This document shows positions 29,387-38,385 of a stretch of DNA of 64,000 nt, one piece after another. The notes beneath the pieces are model-generated. The model was not told the origin of the DNA, did not search any database, and was given only the letters and a program-made list of their open reading frames with translations. The stretch is from assembly GCF_036226685.1 (NCBI RefSeq), contig NZ_CP109009.1, positions 5,235,501 to 5,299,500 of the forward strand, given 5' to 3'. Each line of letters begins with the position of its first letter. The first letter of the stretch is position 1. This stretch comes from Streptomyces sp. NBC_00690 (GTDB lineage: Bacteria; Actinomycetota; Actinomycetes; Streptomycetales; Streptomycetaceae). The position numbers were made by a program, and so were the translations under genes.

Positions 29387-31258
29387 ATGCCCGAGGCACC
29401 CCCTGAGCACCGCACCTCCCCGACCCCCGACGGATCCCCCGACCGCGACCGCGACCGCGACCGCGACCCCGACTACGACGTGATCGTGATCGGCTCCGGC
29501 TTCGGCGGCTGCGTCGCCGCGCTGCGGCTCACCGAGAAGGGATACCGGGTCGGCGTCCTGGAGGCAGGCCGACGCTTCACCCGCGAGACCCTGCCCAAGA
29601 ACTCCTGGGACCTGCGCAACTTCCTCTGGGCCCCGAAGCTCGGCCTGTTCGGCATCCAACGCATCCATCTGCTCGGCAAAGTGATGGTGCTGGCCGGCGC
29701 GGGTGTCGGCGGCGGCTCGCTGAACTACGCCAACACCCTCTACATACCGCCCGAGCCGTTCTTCCAGGACCCGCAGTGGAAGGACATCACCGACTGGCAG
29801 GCGGAACTCTCCCCGCACTACGACCAGGCACGTCGCATGCTCGGCGTACGGATCAACCCGACCGTGACCCCGTCCGACGTCCACCTCCGCGCCACGGCCA
29901 GGGCGATGGGCATCGAGGACACCTTCCACCTGGCTCCGGTCGGGGTGTTCTTCGGCGACGGCGCCGACGCCGACAAGACCGTGCGCGTCGCTCCCGGCAC
30001 CCAGGTGCCCGACCCCTACTTCGGCGGCGCCGGCCCCGCCCGCACCGCCTGCCGCCAGTGCGGCGAGTGCATGACCGGCTGCCGTCACGGAGCGAAGAAC
30101 ACCCTCAACGAGAACTACCTCCATCTCGCCGAGCGCGCGGGCGCCGTGGTCCATCCGATGACGACCGTGACCGCCGTCGCCGAGAACCCGCGGGGCGGAC
30201 TGTCCATCACGACCGTTCCGAGCGACCGCAGGCGCCGGGGTGGGGGACGTACGTTCACGGCGCCCCGGGTCGTCGTCGCGGCAGGCACGTACGGCACCCA
30301 GACCCTGCTGCACCGGATGAAGGACACCGGACGACTGCCCGCGCTCTCGACCCGGCTCGGCGAACTGACCCGGACGAACTCCGAAGCACTGGTGGGCGCC
30401 CAGACCGACGACCGCCGCTACCGTCGGCGCCACGGCACACGGAAGGTCGACTTCACCCGCGGCGTCGCGATCACCTCGTCCATCCACCCCGACGCCGACA
30501 CCCACATCGAACCGGTGCGCTACGGCAAGGGCTCCAACGCCATGGGGCTCCTCACGATCCTCCAGGTGCCCTACAACACCCGGGCCCGGGTGCGCGGCTG
30601 GGTCGGTCAACTGGGCAGACACCCCGTCCGGGCGGTTCGTTCGCTCTCCAACCGACGCTGGTCGGAACGGACCATCATCGGGCTGGTCATGCAGTCCCTG
30701 GACAACTCGCTGACGACCTACCGAAAGCCCGGTGGCCTCGGCAAGGGGCTGCTGACCGCCCGGCAGGGCCATGGAGCACCCAACCCGGGTCAGATCGCCG
30801 CGGCCACCCGGGCCGCATCGCTGCTCGCCGAGGAGATCAACGGCTTCGCCGGCTCCAATGTGGGTGAGCTGATGGGCACACCGCTGACCGCCCACTTCCT
30901 CGGCGGCTGCCCGATCGGAGCATCTGCGGACTCCGGTGTGATCGATCCCTACCACCGGCTGTACGGATATCCGGACATCTCGGTGGTGGACGGCGCAGCC
31001 GTCACGGCGAACCTGGGCGTCAACCCGTCACTCACCATCACGGCCCAGGCGGAACGGGCCCTGTCGATGTGGCCCAACAAGGGAGAGGCGGACCCCCGCC
31101 CCGCCCAGGGCGCACCGTACCGACGGATTCCGGCAGTGCCCCCGGTCGTACCCGTGGTGCCGGCGGGCGCCTTCGGTGAACTGCGGCTGCCGCTCCTCGG
31201 CATACCGGTCGTACCGCGCCGCTCCGAAACCTCGGAGATCCGGCCGAAAGCGGACTGA
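29387..31258 (+). CDS. GMC oxidoreductase, ChoD-like
   Basis: This 623-residue flavoprotein has the FAD motif VIVIGSGFGGCVAALRL (about 33-49) and the GMC blocks GAGVGGGSLNYAN and TAHFLGGCPIGASADSGVID, plus NLGVNPSLTITAQAERA near the C-terminus. It resembles the M. tuberculosis ChoD class of putative cholesterol oxidases, which is also encoded near guaB3. A CxxCxxCxxxC cluster (CRQCGECMTGC) near residue 225 is conserved in this class. The N-terminal tail contains a short Asp-Arg dipeptide repeat. ATG 29387 has GAGGAG upstream. The substrate is not established. Confidence 0.88.
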   Translation: MPEAPPEHRTSPTPDGSPDRDRDRDRDPDYDVIVIGSGFGGCVAALRLTEKGYRVGVLEAGRRFTRETLPKNSWDLRNFLWAPKLGLFGIQRIHLLGKVMVLAGAGVGGGSLNYANTLYIPPEPFFQDPQWKDITDWQAELSPHYDQARRMLGVRINPTVTPSDVHLRATARAMGIEDTFHLAPVGVFFGDGADADKTVRVAPGTQVPDPYFGGAGPARTACRQCGECMTGCRHGAKNTLNENYLHLAERAGAVVHPMTTVTAVAENPRGGLSITTVPSDRRRRGGGRTFTAPRVVVAAGTYGTQTLLHRMKDTGRLPALSTRLGELTRTNSEALVGAQTDDRRYRRRHGTRKVDFTRGVAITSSIHPDADTHIEPVRYGKGSNAMGLLTILQVPYNTRARVRGWVGQLGRHPVRAVRSLSNRRWSERTIIGLVMQSLDNSLTTYRKPGGLGKGLLTARQGHGAPNPGQIAAATRAASLLAEEINGFAGSNVGELMGTPLTAHFLGGCPIGASADSGVIDPYHRLYGYPDISVVDGAAVTANLGVNPSLTITAQAERALSMWPNKGEADPRPAQGAPYRRIPAVPPVVPVVPAGAFGELRLPLLGIPVVPRRSETSEIRPKAD

Positions 31259-31426
31259 CTCCACGCCGATTGGCTCCGGGCCGGTTGAGTCCGGTTCGAT
31301 CGTGCGCGACCGACTTCGCATTCGATCGACTCCGCATTCGACCGTGCGCATCCATCCGGACAGACAGAGAGGCCGCTGCGCCCCCCTCCAAGCACAGCGA
31401 CCTCTCCGGGTTCTTCGGCCTACGGG

Positions 31427-32497
31427 CTACGCCGTGGCACCGTTCGCGCGGCGGCGCTTCATCGCGAAGACGACACCCGCTCCGGCGACGATGGCGATAC
31501 CGCCGACGATCCCGATGGTCGGGACCACGGAGCTGGAGCCGGTCTCGGCGAGGCTGCCCTCGACGACGGCCCCGCTGTTGTCCTTGGACGGCTTCTCCGT
31601 CGCGACCGGGACCTTGCCGCCTTCCTGCGGCTCGGATCCGTCGGTGTCCGTGCCGGACTTCACGATCTGGAACTTGTAGGCGACCTCGCCGAAGCCCTCG
31701 CACTCGCCTTCACCGCTGGAGTAGAGGCTCGCGCCGAGCGAGAAGCCGGAGCCCACGGGCGCCTTCGCCTTGACGTTGAGGCGCAGCGGCAGGTTGACCT
31801 CGTAGTCGGGCTTCAGCTCGTCGGTCCAGCCGACGAAGCCGACCGCTTCACCGTCGGGGCCTTCGAGGCCCTCCCACGACTTGGTGTCAGGGTCGTACGC
31901 CTGAAGTTCGACGTGCTTCTTCTTGAAGAGGTCCTCGCCCAGCTTGTCCGACGAGGCTCCGGCGAAGAACGCCAGGTCGGTCAGGGTGTCGTCCGAGGTG
32001 TTGTGCACGTTCATGGAGAACTTGTGCCAGCCGCTGCCTGCCGCGATCTTGCCGGGGAGACCGCTGATGGAGACGTCGACCGCGGAGTCGTTGCACTCGA
32101 CCGGGGGCTCCGACTCGGAGGAGCTCGGGCTCGGGGACGCCGGCGGGGAGGACTCGGTGTTGCTCGGGCTCGGGCTCTGCGACGGGCTCTCGCTCTGGGA
32201 CGGGCTCTCGGAGTTGCTCGGCGATGCGCTCTCGGACGGGCTCTCCGACGTGCTCGGCGAGGTGCTCTCCGAAGGCTTCTCGGACGGGCTCGGCGAGGTG
32301 CTCTCCGAAGGCTTCTCGGACGGGCTCGGCGAGGTGCTCTCCGAAGGCTTCTCGGACGGGCTCTCCGAGGTGCTCGGCGAGGACGAGGACTCGGAGGGGC
32401 TCGGGCTCGTCGCATAGGCGGCCGGGGCTGCCAGGAAGGTGGCAGGGGCTATGACGGCGCTCGCGGCAGCGATGGCCATAGCGCGGCGGAGCTTCAT
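31427..32497 (-). CDS. Sortase-anchored surface protein with LAETG signal
   Basis: The predicted 356-residue exported protein has a signal peptide (1-30, ending APAAYA) and a 100-residue Ser/Pro/Glu stalk built partly from 12-residue repeats. A folded domain (about 125-300) follows. The C-terminal cell-wall sorting signal is LAETG (about 316-320), a hydrophobic stretch and KRRRANGATA. LAxTG signals are used by class E sortases of Streptomyces, so it should be attached to peptidoglycan. ATG 32497 is set by the signal peptide. Binding partner unknown. Confidence 0.9.
   Translation of the reverse strand: MKLRRAMAIAAASAVIAPATFLAAPAAYATSPSPSESSSSPSTSESPSEKPSESTSPSPSEKPSESTSPSPSEKPSESTSPSTSESPSESASPSNSESPSQSESPSQSPSPSNTESSPPASPSPSSSESEPPVECNDSAVDVSISGLPGKIAAGSGWHKFSMNVHNTSDDTLTDLAFFAGASSDKLGEDLFKKKHVELQAYDPDTKSWEGLEGPDGEAVGFVGWTDELKPDYEVNLPLRLNVKAKAPVGSGFSLGASLYSSGEGECEGFGEVAYKFQIVKSGTDTDGSEPQEGGKVPVATEKPSKDNSGAVVEGSLAETGSSSVVPTIGIVGGIAIVAGAGVVFAMKRRRANGATA
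32253..32360 (-). repeat. Three tandem 36-bp units in the surface-protein stalk
   Basis: Three near-identical 36-bp units start at 32253, 32289 and 32325 and encode a 12-residue Pro/Ser/Glu/Lys-rich unit. Diverged copies flank them. Confidence 0.85.
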
Positions 32498-33186
32498 GAA
32501 GACCTCGGCGGTGTCTGGGCGCCGCTTCGATGCGGCACGGGCTGGTTGGCCTTCCGAAGCTGTGGTGCACGGGTGAGGCCGTCGGTACGCATGATTGACC
32601 TGCGACCCGCCGGAATGGTTGCCCATCTTCTGACAGAAATTTTATGTGGTGAAGGCCACGGACGTATTTCGCGGTGATAGCCCATCTGTCGGTCCGACGG
32701 ATGTACGGGCAGTCGCATCGCCTGGTCCGCATGGGCAGCGGCCCGTCCGCCCGTCCGGTGATCGCCCAGAACTCCGATGACGGTTGCAACGCGATCCGGC
32801 TCGGTCCGGTCAGTCGGGTTGGTCCCGGTCAGTTGGTCCCTGGACTCGACTGGAACCAACCCGGAGGACTCGGCGTCCGGAGTCGGTCCGGAGGTCGGGC
32901 CGCTCGTGGAAAGCGTGATGTCCCACAGGAATCAGGTGAAGGTTGCGATGGAGGACGGTCACATAGTCCGCTATCGGGTCACCCTGAGTGCAAGGGGCCG
33001 TTTGCCGTACCTTTCGCGTTCCTGATAAAAACTCACGGAATGACGCGATGGAGGGCTGCCGGTCCCCCATTGCTGTCAACGAGGTGCGGGCTGAATTCCT
33101 TCAGCGGCGCTTCCGGGGCCGGTGAGAATACCGTCATGGTGGGCCAGCGATAGGGAACCCCATTGGCCCCTGTCCTTGTGAGCGGC
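32498..33186. other. Gene-poor region between surface protein and SUKH pair
   Basis: No supportable gene was found in about 690 bases. The stretch contains the surface-protein promoter region and is more AT-rich toward 33000-33160. The open frames here lack ribosome sites and recognisable folds. Confidence 0.5.
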
Positions 33187-33792
33187 ATGAGTTGGGCGGT
33201 GCAAGAGATGATTCAGCGGTCCGGGTCCAGTGCGCTGGACGGTCTCATTGATCCCATCGGGGATGGGGGAGACACCGTGGACTGGCCGGCGGTGGAGCGT
33301 CGTTGGGGTTTTCGCTTTCCCGCGGACTACATCGACTTTCTGCACACCTACGGAAAGGGGGTGTTTATGCAGTACCTTCTGATACTCGGTCCGGAGGTCG
33401 ATGGTCCGATCGATTCCATGGCGGAAGAGACGGAGAACGCTCGTGGGTCCGAGCCGTTGCGAACAGATCATGACGTGATCGCTTGGGGCGTCGATTCGAG
33501 TGGGGATATTCTCTGCTGGCTCGTCTCAGGAGAAGAACCGGATCAGTGGCCAGTGGCAGTCTGGGGCAGGCATTCTTCTCCGCATTGGGCTACGTATGAA
33601 TGCGGAATGGTCGAGTTCCTGCGGGCGACCATCTCCGGTGAGTTTTCTGAGTGTCCGCTCAGTGGTCTCGATCTATGGAACACCGTGCCGGTGTCGTATC
33701 TGGGTGACCGAGAGGACAAGCGCCTGCGCTCCCTGGGCCTCGACCCGTGGACGGGTGAGCCAGATCCCTACGCTGGAATGACGTTCGGCTGA
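33187..33792 (+). CDS. SUKH/SMI1-KNR4-like protein, copy 1
   Basis: The 201-residue protein carries the SUKH pattern near its N-terminus: DWPAVERRWGFRFPADYIDFLHTYGKG, then a WGVDSSGDILCWLVSGEEPDQWPVAVWGR core. SUKH proteins are typical immunity partners of polymorphic and contact-dependent toxins. No toxin gene is adjacent. Codon use looks less GC-biased at third positions than in neighbouring genes, suggesting a more recent arrival. The start is uncertain: ATG 33187, or TTG 33163 with AGGGAA upstream. A second SUKH gene follows 111 bp later. Confidence 0.75.
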   Translation: MSWAVQEMIQRSGSSALDGLIDPIGDGGDTVDWPAVERRWGFRFPADYIDFLHTYGKGVFMQYLLILGPEVDGPIDSMAEETENARGSEPLRTDHDVIAWGVDSSGDILCWLVSGEEPDQWPVAVWGRHSSPHWATYECGMVEFLRATISGEFSECPLSGLDLWNTVPVSYLGDREDKRLRSLGLDPWTGEPDPYAGMTFG

Positions 33793-33903
33793 TGCCGTCG
33801 TCGGGCCGATGGGCCGAAGCGCCGCGTACGGCCCGATCTCGATCGAGAAGAGCCGGAACGCCGAGTCGCCATGACAGAAGTCGAAGCCGTTGGAGGTGCG
33901 GAG

Positions 33904-34488
33904 ATGGAACCCCTGCAACGCGTGTTCGCGATGATGGGTGAACCCGATGCGCGCTACGCCGACCCCGACGCCTGGAACAGGTTGGAAGAGGAACTCGGGC
34001 TCGCACTACCTGAGGACTACAAGACCCTCGTCGACGGCTATGCGCCGATTCAGGTCAACGGACACCTCCACCTTGAGCATCCTGCTGCTCCGGGCCTGGG
34101 TCTGTCGTCCTTCATGGCTCAGACCGTGGAGGCGTTCACCAGCATCACGTGGGACGAGGACGTCCTGTGCCCCGGCTTTGAATCGACCGGGCCCCTGTTC
34201 GGTGGTGAGAAGGGGATGGTCCCCCTGTGCAGCACCGATCGGGGTGAGTACGTCTTCCTCGCCCCAAAGGTGGACGGTGAACCGGGCCGGCTTCTCACCT
34301 GTGACGGCGATGAGCAGGATTTCTACGAGTACCGGATGTCGTTCGGCGAATGGTTGAGCCGGTATCTGACGGGCGATGACATGGTCGGCCCCCACAGTGC
34401 GGCGTTCTATCCGGGACCTCTCCTGATGGAGCGCTGGCCGGCAGGGCAGCAGTCCGTCGAGTGGTACGGGCCGGAGCGGGGGATGTGA
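33904..34488 (+). CDS. SUKH/SMI1-KNR4-like protein, copy 2
   Basis: This 194-residue protein has the SUKH start pattern WNRLEEELGLALPEDYKTLVDGYAPI and a later FYEYRMSFGEWLSRYLTG segment. ATG 33904 is preferred because GGAGGT lies 5 nt upstream; ATG 33871 is an in-frame alternative. It is cotranscribed with copy 1 and ends at a strong terminator. The pair differs in sequence, so each may neutralise a different toxin, as in immunity arrays; that is inference. Confidence 0.78.
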   Translation: MEPLQRVFAMMGEPDARYADPDAWNRLEEELGLALPEDYKTLVDGYAPIQVNGHLHLEHPAAPGLGLSSFMAQTVEAFTSITWDEDVLCPGFESTGPLFGGEKGMVPLCSTDRGEYVFLAPKVDGEPGRLLTCDGDEQDFYEYRMSFGEWLSRYLTGDDMVGPHSAAFYPGPLLMERWPAGQQSVEWYGPERGM

Positions 34489-34549
34489 TCCTCTGCTCCG
34501 TGTCCCGGGGGATCCGTGTCGGGATCCGTGTCCTTGGGCAGGCGCACAC

Positions 34550-34590
34550 GGCAAGGGCCCCCGCGGGTGTAGTCCGCGGGGGCCCTTGCC
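34550..34590. terminator. Terminator after the SUKH pair
   Basis: A perfect 17-bp stem (34550-34566 with 34574-34590) with a 7-nt loop, 61 bp after the stop. Confidence 0.88.
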
Positions 34591-35042
34591 CGTCGGCGCC
34601 GGTGTCAGGGCGGCGGTGGTGCCGACGGATGCGGCGCTGGGGGGTGCGCCGCGGGGGAGGGGTCTGTCGTTTCGCCGCGGTGGGAAACACGGCGGAAAGT
34701 GTGGTGGTGGGTCGGGTGGGACGCAGTGCGCAGCTGCTTCGACCGGATTGCGGTCGACCCCGAGCGTCCTCGGAGTCGACCGCTTTGGGGTGACCGGGCT
34801 GCTGTCCCCTGCCGACCGGTCACATGCGCTGGTGCGAGGTCCCACGACGTGCCGTCGGCACATCACACGCCCCAGCGGAGCCACGCGTGGTTTTCCTTCC
34901 AGGCCCGCCCCTGGCTGACACGGACATGGGTTCCAACGAAGCCCGCTCGGCCTCGGTCACGCGCCGTACGGGTGAGAGCGGACCCGAACTCAGTTGCGCC
35001 CGACCACCTAGTCGGGCCTGTCCGGCCGCGGGCCCCGTTGGT
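34591..35042. other. Intergenic region with strong hairpins
   Basis: No gene is supported. A long imperfect hairpin (34750-34783; 9-bp stem, one mismatch, 5-bp stem, 4-nt loop) and an 8-bp dyad (34790-34797 with 34816-34823) probably terminate the chorismate mutase transcript coming from the right. Confidence 0.6.
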
Positions 35043-35339
35043 TTAGACGCGGCCTCGGCACAGCTCCAGCAGTGTCATCGCCAGCGCCGTCCCCGGCTTG
35101 CCCAGCGCCTCTCGGAAGTGGCCGAGAACCTCCATCTCGCGCGACAGGTTCACCCGTCGCCCGCCCGAGGAGATCCGTGCGTCCTGGATCACCGCGGACA
35201 CGGCCATCCGTTCCTGTACGAGACCGATGATCCGGTCGTCGAGTGCGTCGATGCGCTCACGTGCGTCGGTGATCAGGCCGGCCGCCTCCTCCGTGCGGGC
35301 ACCGGTCTGCTCCGTGATCGTCTTCGCCGTCGTGGTCAT
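35043..35339 (-). CDS. Chorismate mutase, AroQ type
   Basis: This 98-residue protein is a single helical chorismate mutase domain that converts chorismate to prephenate for Phe/Tyr synthesis. The AroQ pattern is visible: ARERIDALDDRIIGLVQERMAVSAVIQDARI, then GRRVNLSREMEVLGHFREALG with the active-site Arg and polar residues. Length fits the monofunctional class. ATG 35339 begins MTTTAKTITEQ. The mRNA leader contains a GC-rich hairpin (35404-35430) that could attenuate transcription. Confidence 0.9.
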   Translation of the reverse strand: MTTTAKTITEQTGARTEEAAGLITDARERIDALDDRIIGLVQERMAVSAVIQDARISSGGRRVNLSREMEVLGHFREALGKPGTALAMTLLELCRGRV

Positions 35340-35403
35340 CGTGCGGGGCTCCTCTGTCTCAAGGGGGCTGCCCCGGGGCGGCAATGGCCCGGGAATGACA
35401 GAA

Positions 35404-35430
35404 CGCCCCGAGCCGTACCGGCCCGGGGCG
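35404..35430 (-). promoter_or_regulatory. Hairpin in the chorismate mutase leader
   Basis: A 7-bp CGCCCCG/CGGGGCG stem with an inner 3-bp stem is flanked by complementary TGACA/TGTCA-like segments, 65-90 nt before the start codon. It is a candidate attenuator. No aromatic-rich leader peptide with a stop codon was found. Confidence 0.35.
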
Positions 35431-35626
35431 CCTGGGAAGTCGTTTGTCACTAGCTCAAACAGCACGACCATGGCAGCCGGACGGGCCGGTGCCATAGGTA
35501 AAGTCGAAGGTCAGCTGCTGAAGCATGGAATCAGTATGGACCGGTGACGCAGCGCAGCCAACGCCGGGTTCGGATCGTGAGACGGAGTGGGAACTTCCGG
35601 GGACCGGGACGCCCCCTTGGCCCCGG

Positions 35627-35632
35627 TAGAAT
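35627..35632 (+). promoter_or_regulatory. Candidate guaA -10 element
   Basis: TAGAAT lies 38 nt before the GTG start of guaA. A matching -35 element is not convincing. Confidence 0.35.
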
Positions 35633-35670
35633 CGGGAGAACCGAAACCCAGTCCCGCCGGAAGGCCGCCA

Positions 35671-37257
35671 GTGTCATCAGCGTCTCCCGCTGCCGAGCCC
35701 GATGTCGTACTCGTAGTCGACTTCGGCGCGCAGTACGCCCAGCTCATCGCCCGCCGCGTCCGTGAGGCACGGGTCTTCAGCGAGATCGTGCCCTCGACGA
35801 TGCCCGTCGCCGAGATGCTGGCCAAGAAGCCCAAGGCGATCATCCTCTCCGGCGGTCCGTCCTCCGTCTACGCCGAGCACGCTCCGAAGCTCGACCGGGC
35901 GATCTTCGAAGCCGGTGTCCCCGTCTTCGGCATGTGCTACGGATTCCAGTTGATGGCGACCGCCCTCGGCGGCACCGTCGACAACACCGGCGCCCGTGAG
36001 TACGGACGCACTCCGCTGCACGTCAGCAAGCCAGGCTCCACCCTCTTCGAGGGCACGCCGTCCGAGCAGCCCGTGTGGATGTCCCACGGCGATGCCTGTT
36101 CCGCCGCGCCCGAGGGCTTCACCGTCACCGCGTCGACCGACGTCGTACCGGTCGCGGCCTTCGAGAACGACGAGAAGAAGCTGTACGGCGTCCAGTACCA
36201 CCCGGAGGTCATGCACTCCACGCACGGACAGCAGGTGCTGGAGCACTTCCTCTACCGCGGCGCCGGCATCGAGCCGGTGTGGACGACCGGCAATGTCATC
36301 GAGGAGCAGCTCGCCCTCATCCGTGAGCAGGTCGGCACCAAGCGCGCCATCTGCGGCCTCTCCGGCGGCGTGGACTCCGCAGTTGCGGCGGCGCTCGTCC
36401 AGAAGGCGATCGGATCGCAGCTGACCTGCGTCTACGTCGACCACGGACTGATGCGCAAGGGCGAGACCGAGCAGGTCGAGAAGGACTTCGTCGCGGCCAC
36501 CGGCGTATCGCTGAAGGTCGTCGACGCACAGGAGCGCTTCTTGACCGCGCTCGCCGGTGTCTCCGACCCCGAGGAGAAGCGCAAGATCATCGGACGTGAG
36601 TTCATCCGCGTCTTCGAGCAGGCGCAGGCCGAGATCGTCGCCGAGGGCGCGGCCGACGGTGAGGAAGTCGCCTTCCTCGTCCAGGGCACCCTCTACCCGG
36701 ACGTGGTGGAGTCCGGTGGCGGCAGCGGAACCGCCAACATCAAGTCGCACCACAATGTGGGCGGCCTCCCCGAGGACCTTGAGTTCGCGCTGGTCGAGCC
36801 GCTGCGCAAGCTGTTCAAGGACGAGGTCCGGATGGTCGGCCAGGAACTGGGCCTCCCCGACGAGATCGTCCAGCGGCAGCCCTTCCCGGGCCCGGGCCTC
36901 GGTATCCGCATCGTCGGCGAGGTCACGCGCGAGCGCCTCGACCTGCTGCGCGAGGCCGACGCCATTGCCCGTGAAGAGCTGACCGTGGCCGGCCTCGACC
37001 GTGAGATCTGGCAGTGCCCGGTCGTGCTGCTCGCCGATGTCCGCAGCGTCGGAGTCCAGGGTGACGGGCGGACCTACGGCCACCCGATCGTGCTGCGTCC
37101 GGTCTCCTCGGAGGACGCGATGACCGCGGACTGGACCCGGATGCCGTACGACGTGCTGGCGAAGATCTCCACCCGGATCACCAATGAGGTCGCCGACGTC
37201 AACCGTGTGGTGCTGGACGTGACCAGCAAGCCGCCGGGCACCATCGAGTGGGAGTGA
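35671..37257 (+). CDS. guaA: GMP synthase (glutamine-hydrolysing)
   Basis: The 528-residue enzyme aminates XMP to GMP using glutamine and ATP. It has a class I glutaminase domain (residues about 10-200; [12 protein letters not shown] with the nucleophile Cys, GVQYHPEV with His-x-Glu). The ATP-pyrophosphatase domain follows ([17 protein letters not shown]-loop near 234), then the dimerisation domain ending [14 protein letters not shown] 35671 has GGAAGG upstream. It completes the guaB-guaA route in this window. A 15-bp tandem repeat covers its stop codon. Confidence 0.97.
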   Translation: MSSASPAAEPDVVLVVDFGAQYAQLIARRVREARVFSEIVPSTMPVAEMLAKKPKAIILSGGPSSVYAEHAPKLDRAIFEAGVPVFGMCYGFQLMATALGGTVDNTGAREYGRTPLHVSKPGSTLFEGTPSEQPVWMSHGDACSAAPEGFTVTASTDVVPVAAFENDEKKLYGVQYHPEVMHSTHGQQVLEHFLYRGAGIEPVWTTGNVIEEQLALIREQVGTKRAICGLSGGVDSAVAAALVQKAIGSQLTCVYVDHGLMRKGETEQVEKDFVAATGVSLKVVDAQERFLTALAGVSDPEEKRKIIGREFIRVFEQAQAEIVAEGAADGEEVAFLVQGTLYPDVVESGGGSGTANIKSHHNVGGLPEDLEFALVEPLRKLFKDEVRMVGQELGLPDEIVQRQPFPGPGLGIRIVGEVTRERLDLLREADAIAREELTVAGLDREIWQCPVVLLADVRSVGVQGDGRTYGHPIVLRPVSSEDAMTADWTRMPYDVLAKISTRITNEVADVNRVVLDVTSKPPGTIEWE

Positions 37258-37294
37258 CCACCGAGTGGGAGTGACCTCCCACCGCTGAAGGCCG

Positions 37295-37326
37295 ACGCCG
37301 TCATCCGTTCGTACGGGTGGCGGCGT
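37295..37326. terminator. guaA terminator
   Basis: A 13-bp stem with two G-T wobbles (37295-37307 with 37314-37326) and a 6-nt loop lies 37 bp past guaA. Confidence 0.75.
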
Positions 37327-37528
37327 TCGTCGTGTTCGCGGGTGCGTGGCCCGCTCCGAGTGGGGCAGGGGTACGACCCGGTGGGACGCCGACGTACGCC
37401 CGGAGCCGGTCCATGCCCGGATCGACCGTCAGCCGCCCCCGCCCTGGGGATGAATCGAACATCTGGTGAGCTTTTCGGCCCGGGTGTCCGTAGTGTCAGA
37501 TGACGGGCCAACGGGAGGTGGGACAGCC

Positions 37529-38038
37529 ATGAGCACAAGCCATCGGTGGACAGCCGGGGACGGCACTACGCGGACCCGACGGGAGCAGGCGGGCCGCTAC
37601 GCCCTGCTGCCGCTGCGGATCTTCCTCGGTGTCACCTTCGTGTACGCCGGTCTCGACAAGCTCACGGACAGCAGCTTCCTCCGCGACAGCGGCCCCGGCT
37701 CCATCGGCGATCTGATGCGCAATGTCCGGGACACCTCCGCCGTGCCCTGGCTGGTCGACCTCGGTCTGAGGAACCCCGAGGGCTTCGGCTATGCCCTGGC
37801 CTTCGGTGAAGTGGCCGTCGGGCTCGGCACCCTCATCGGACTACTGGCTCGGCTGGCGGCTCTCGGCGGCGCGCTGATCTCGCTGAGCCTCTGGCTGACC
37901 GTGAGCTGGCAGACCGAGCCGTACTACTACGGCAATGACCTGGTCTATCTGATGGCCTGGTTGCCGTTGGTCCTGGCGGGGGCGTCCGTGCTCTCGCTGG
38001 ATGCGGCCGTGTCCGCTCGGCGGCGCCGCAGGCCGTAG
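37529..38038 (+). CDS. DoxX family membrane protein
   Basis: The 169-residue protein has about four transmembrane helices with the DoxX pattern LRIFLGVTFVYAGLDKLTDSSFL near the N-terminus, then a WQTEPYYYGNDLVYLMAWLPLVLAG segment. DoxX proteins are small redox-linked membrane proteins often tied to thiol or oxidative-stress functions. ATG 37529 has a good GGGAGGTGGGA site. Its 3' end overlaps the convergent gene at 37945-38385 by 94 bp. Confidence 0.85.
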   Translation: MSTSHRWTAGDGTTRTRREQAGRYALLPLRIFLGVTFVYAGLDKLTDSSFLRDSGPGSIGDLMRNVRDTSAVPWLVDLGLRNPEGFGYALAFGEVAVGLGTLIGLLARLAALGGALISLSLWLTVSWQTEPYYYGNDLVYLMAWLPLVLAGASVLSLDAAVSARRRRRP

Positions 38039-38385
38039 TGCACGAGGCCCGCCATACCGGCGAGGGACAGACCCCCTGTGATCACCGGGAAGACGATGAA
38101 CCAGGGGACGTGCCAGGACCCGGCCGCGTCGCCCGCGTAGAGCAGGGTCAGCGTGAGAGCCGTGAGCCCCGCGAGCATCCGGCCCGGTCTGAAGCCGTGC
38201 ACCACACGGGAGGCTGAGGGGGAGCAGACGACGGGAGCGCACCGGGAGCCGGGCGGGCCTTCGCCCGGTCGGACGTCAGCGGCCACCGTCGCGCTATCGG
38301 TCTCGTTGATCTCGTTGGGCTCGCTGATCTCTTGGGGGGCCTGGGACTCTTCGGTCCTCGGGTGCTCGACGTCAGGACGCGGCAC
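37945..38385 (-). CDS. Small predicted membrane protein
   Basis: The 146-residue protein has a polar N-terminal half, two predicted transmembrane helices (about 70-90 and 95-115, MLAGLTALTLTLLYAG and WFIVFPVITGGLSLAGMAGLV) and a basic end. GTG 38385 overlaps the last 14 bases of the upstream PspC/toastrack gene and has GGAGGT upstream, so it is probably translationally coupled to it. I do not recognise the family. The 94-bp overlap with the convergent DoxX gene is unusual, and the true end could be affected by a sequence error. Confidence 0.65.
   Translation of the reverse strand: MPRPDVEHPRTEESQAPQEISEPNEINETDSATVAADVRPGEGPPGSRCAPVVCSPSASRVVHGFRPGRMLAGLTALTLTLLYAGDAAGSWHVPWFIVFPVITGGLSLAGMAGLVHYGLRRRRADTAASSESTDAPARTNGNQAIR

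Noticed and set aside
32674..33153. 159-codon frame between the surface protein and the SUKH genes
   Set aside because: No ribosome site, low-quality composition and no family resemblance.
34699..35046. Trp-rich start (WWW) resembling a trp attenuator leader
   Set aside because: It comes from a GTGGTGGTGG run, has no early stop, and no tryptophan gene follows on that strand.
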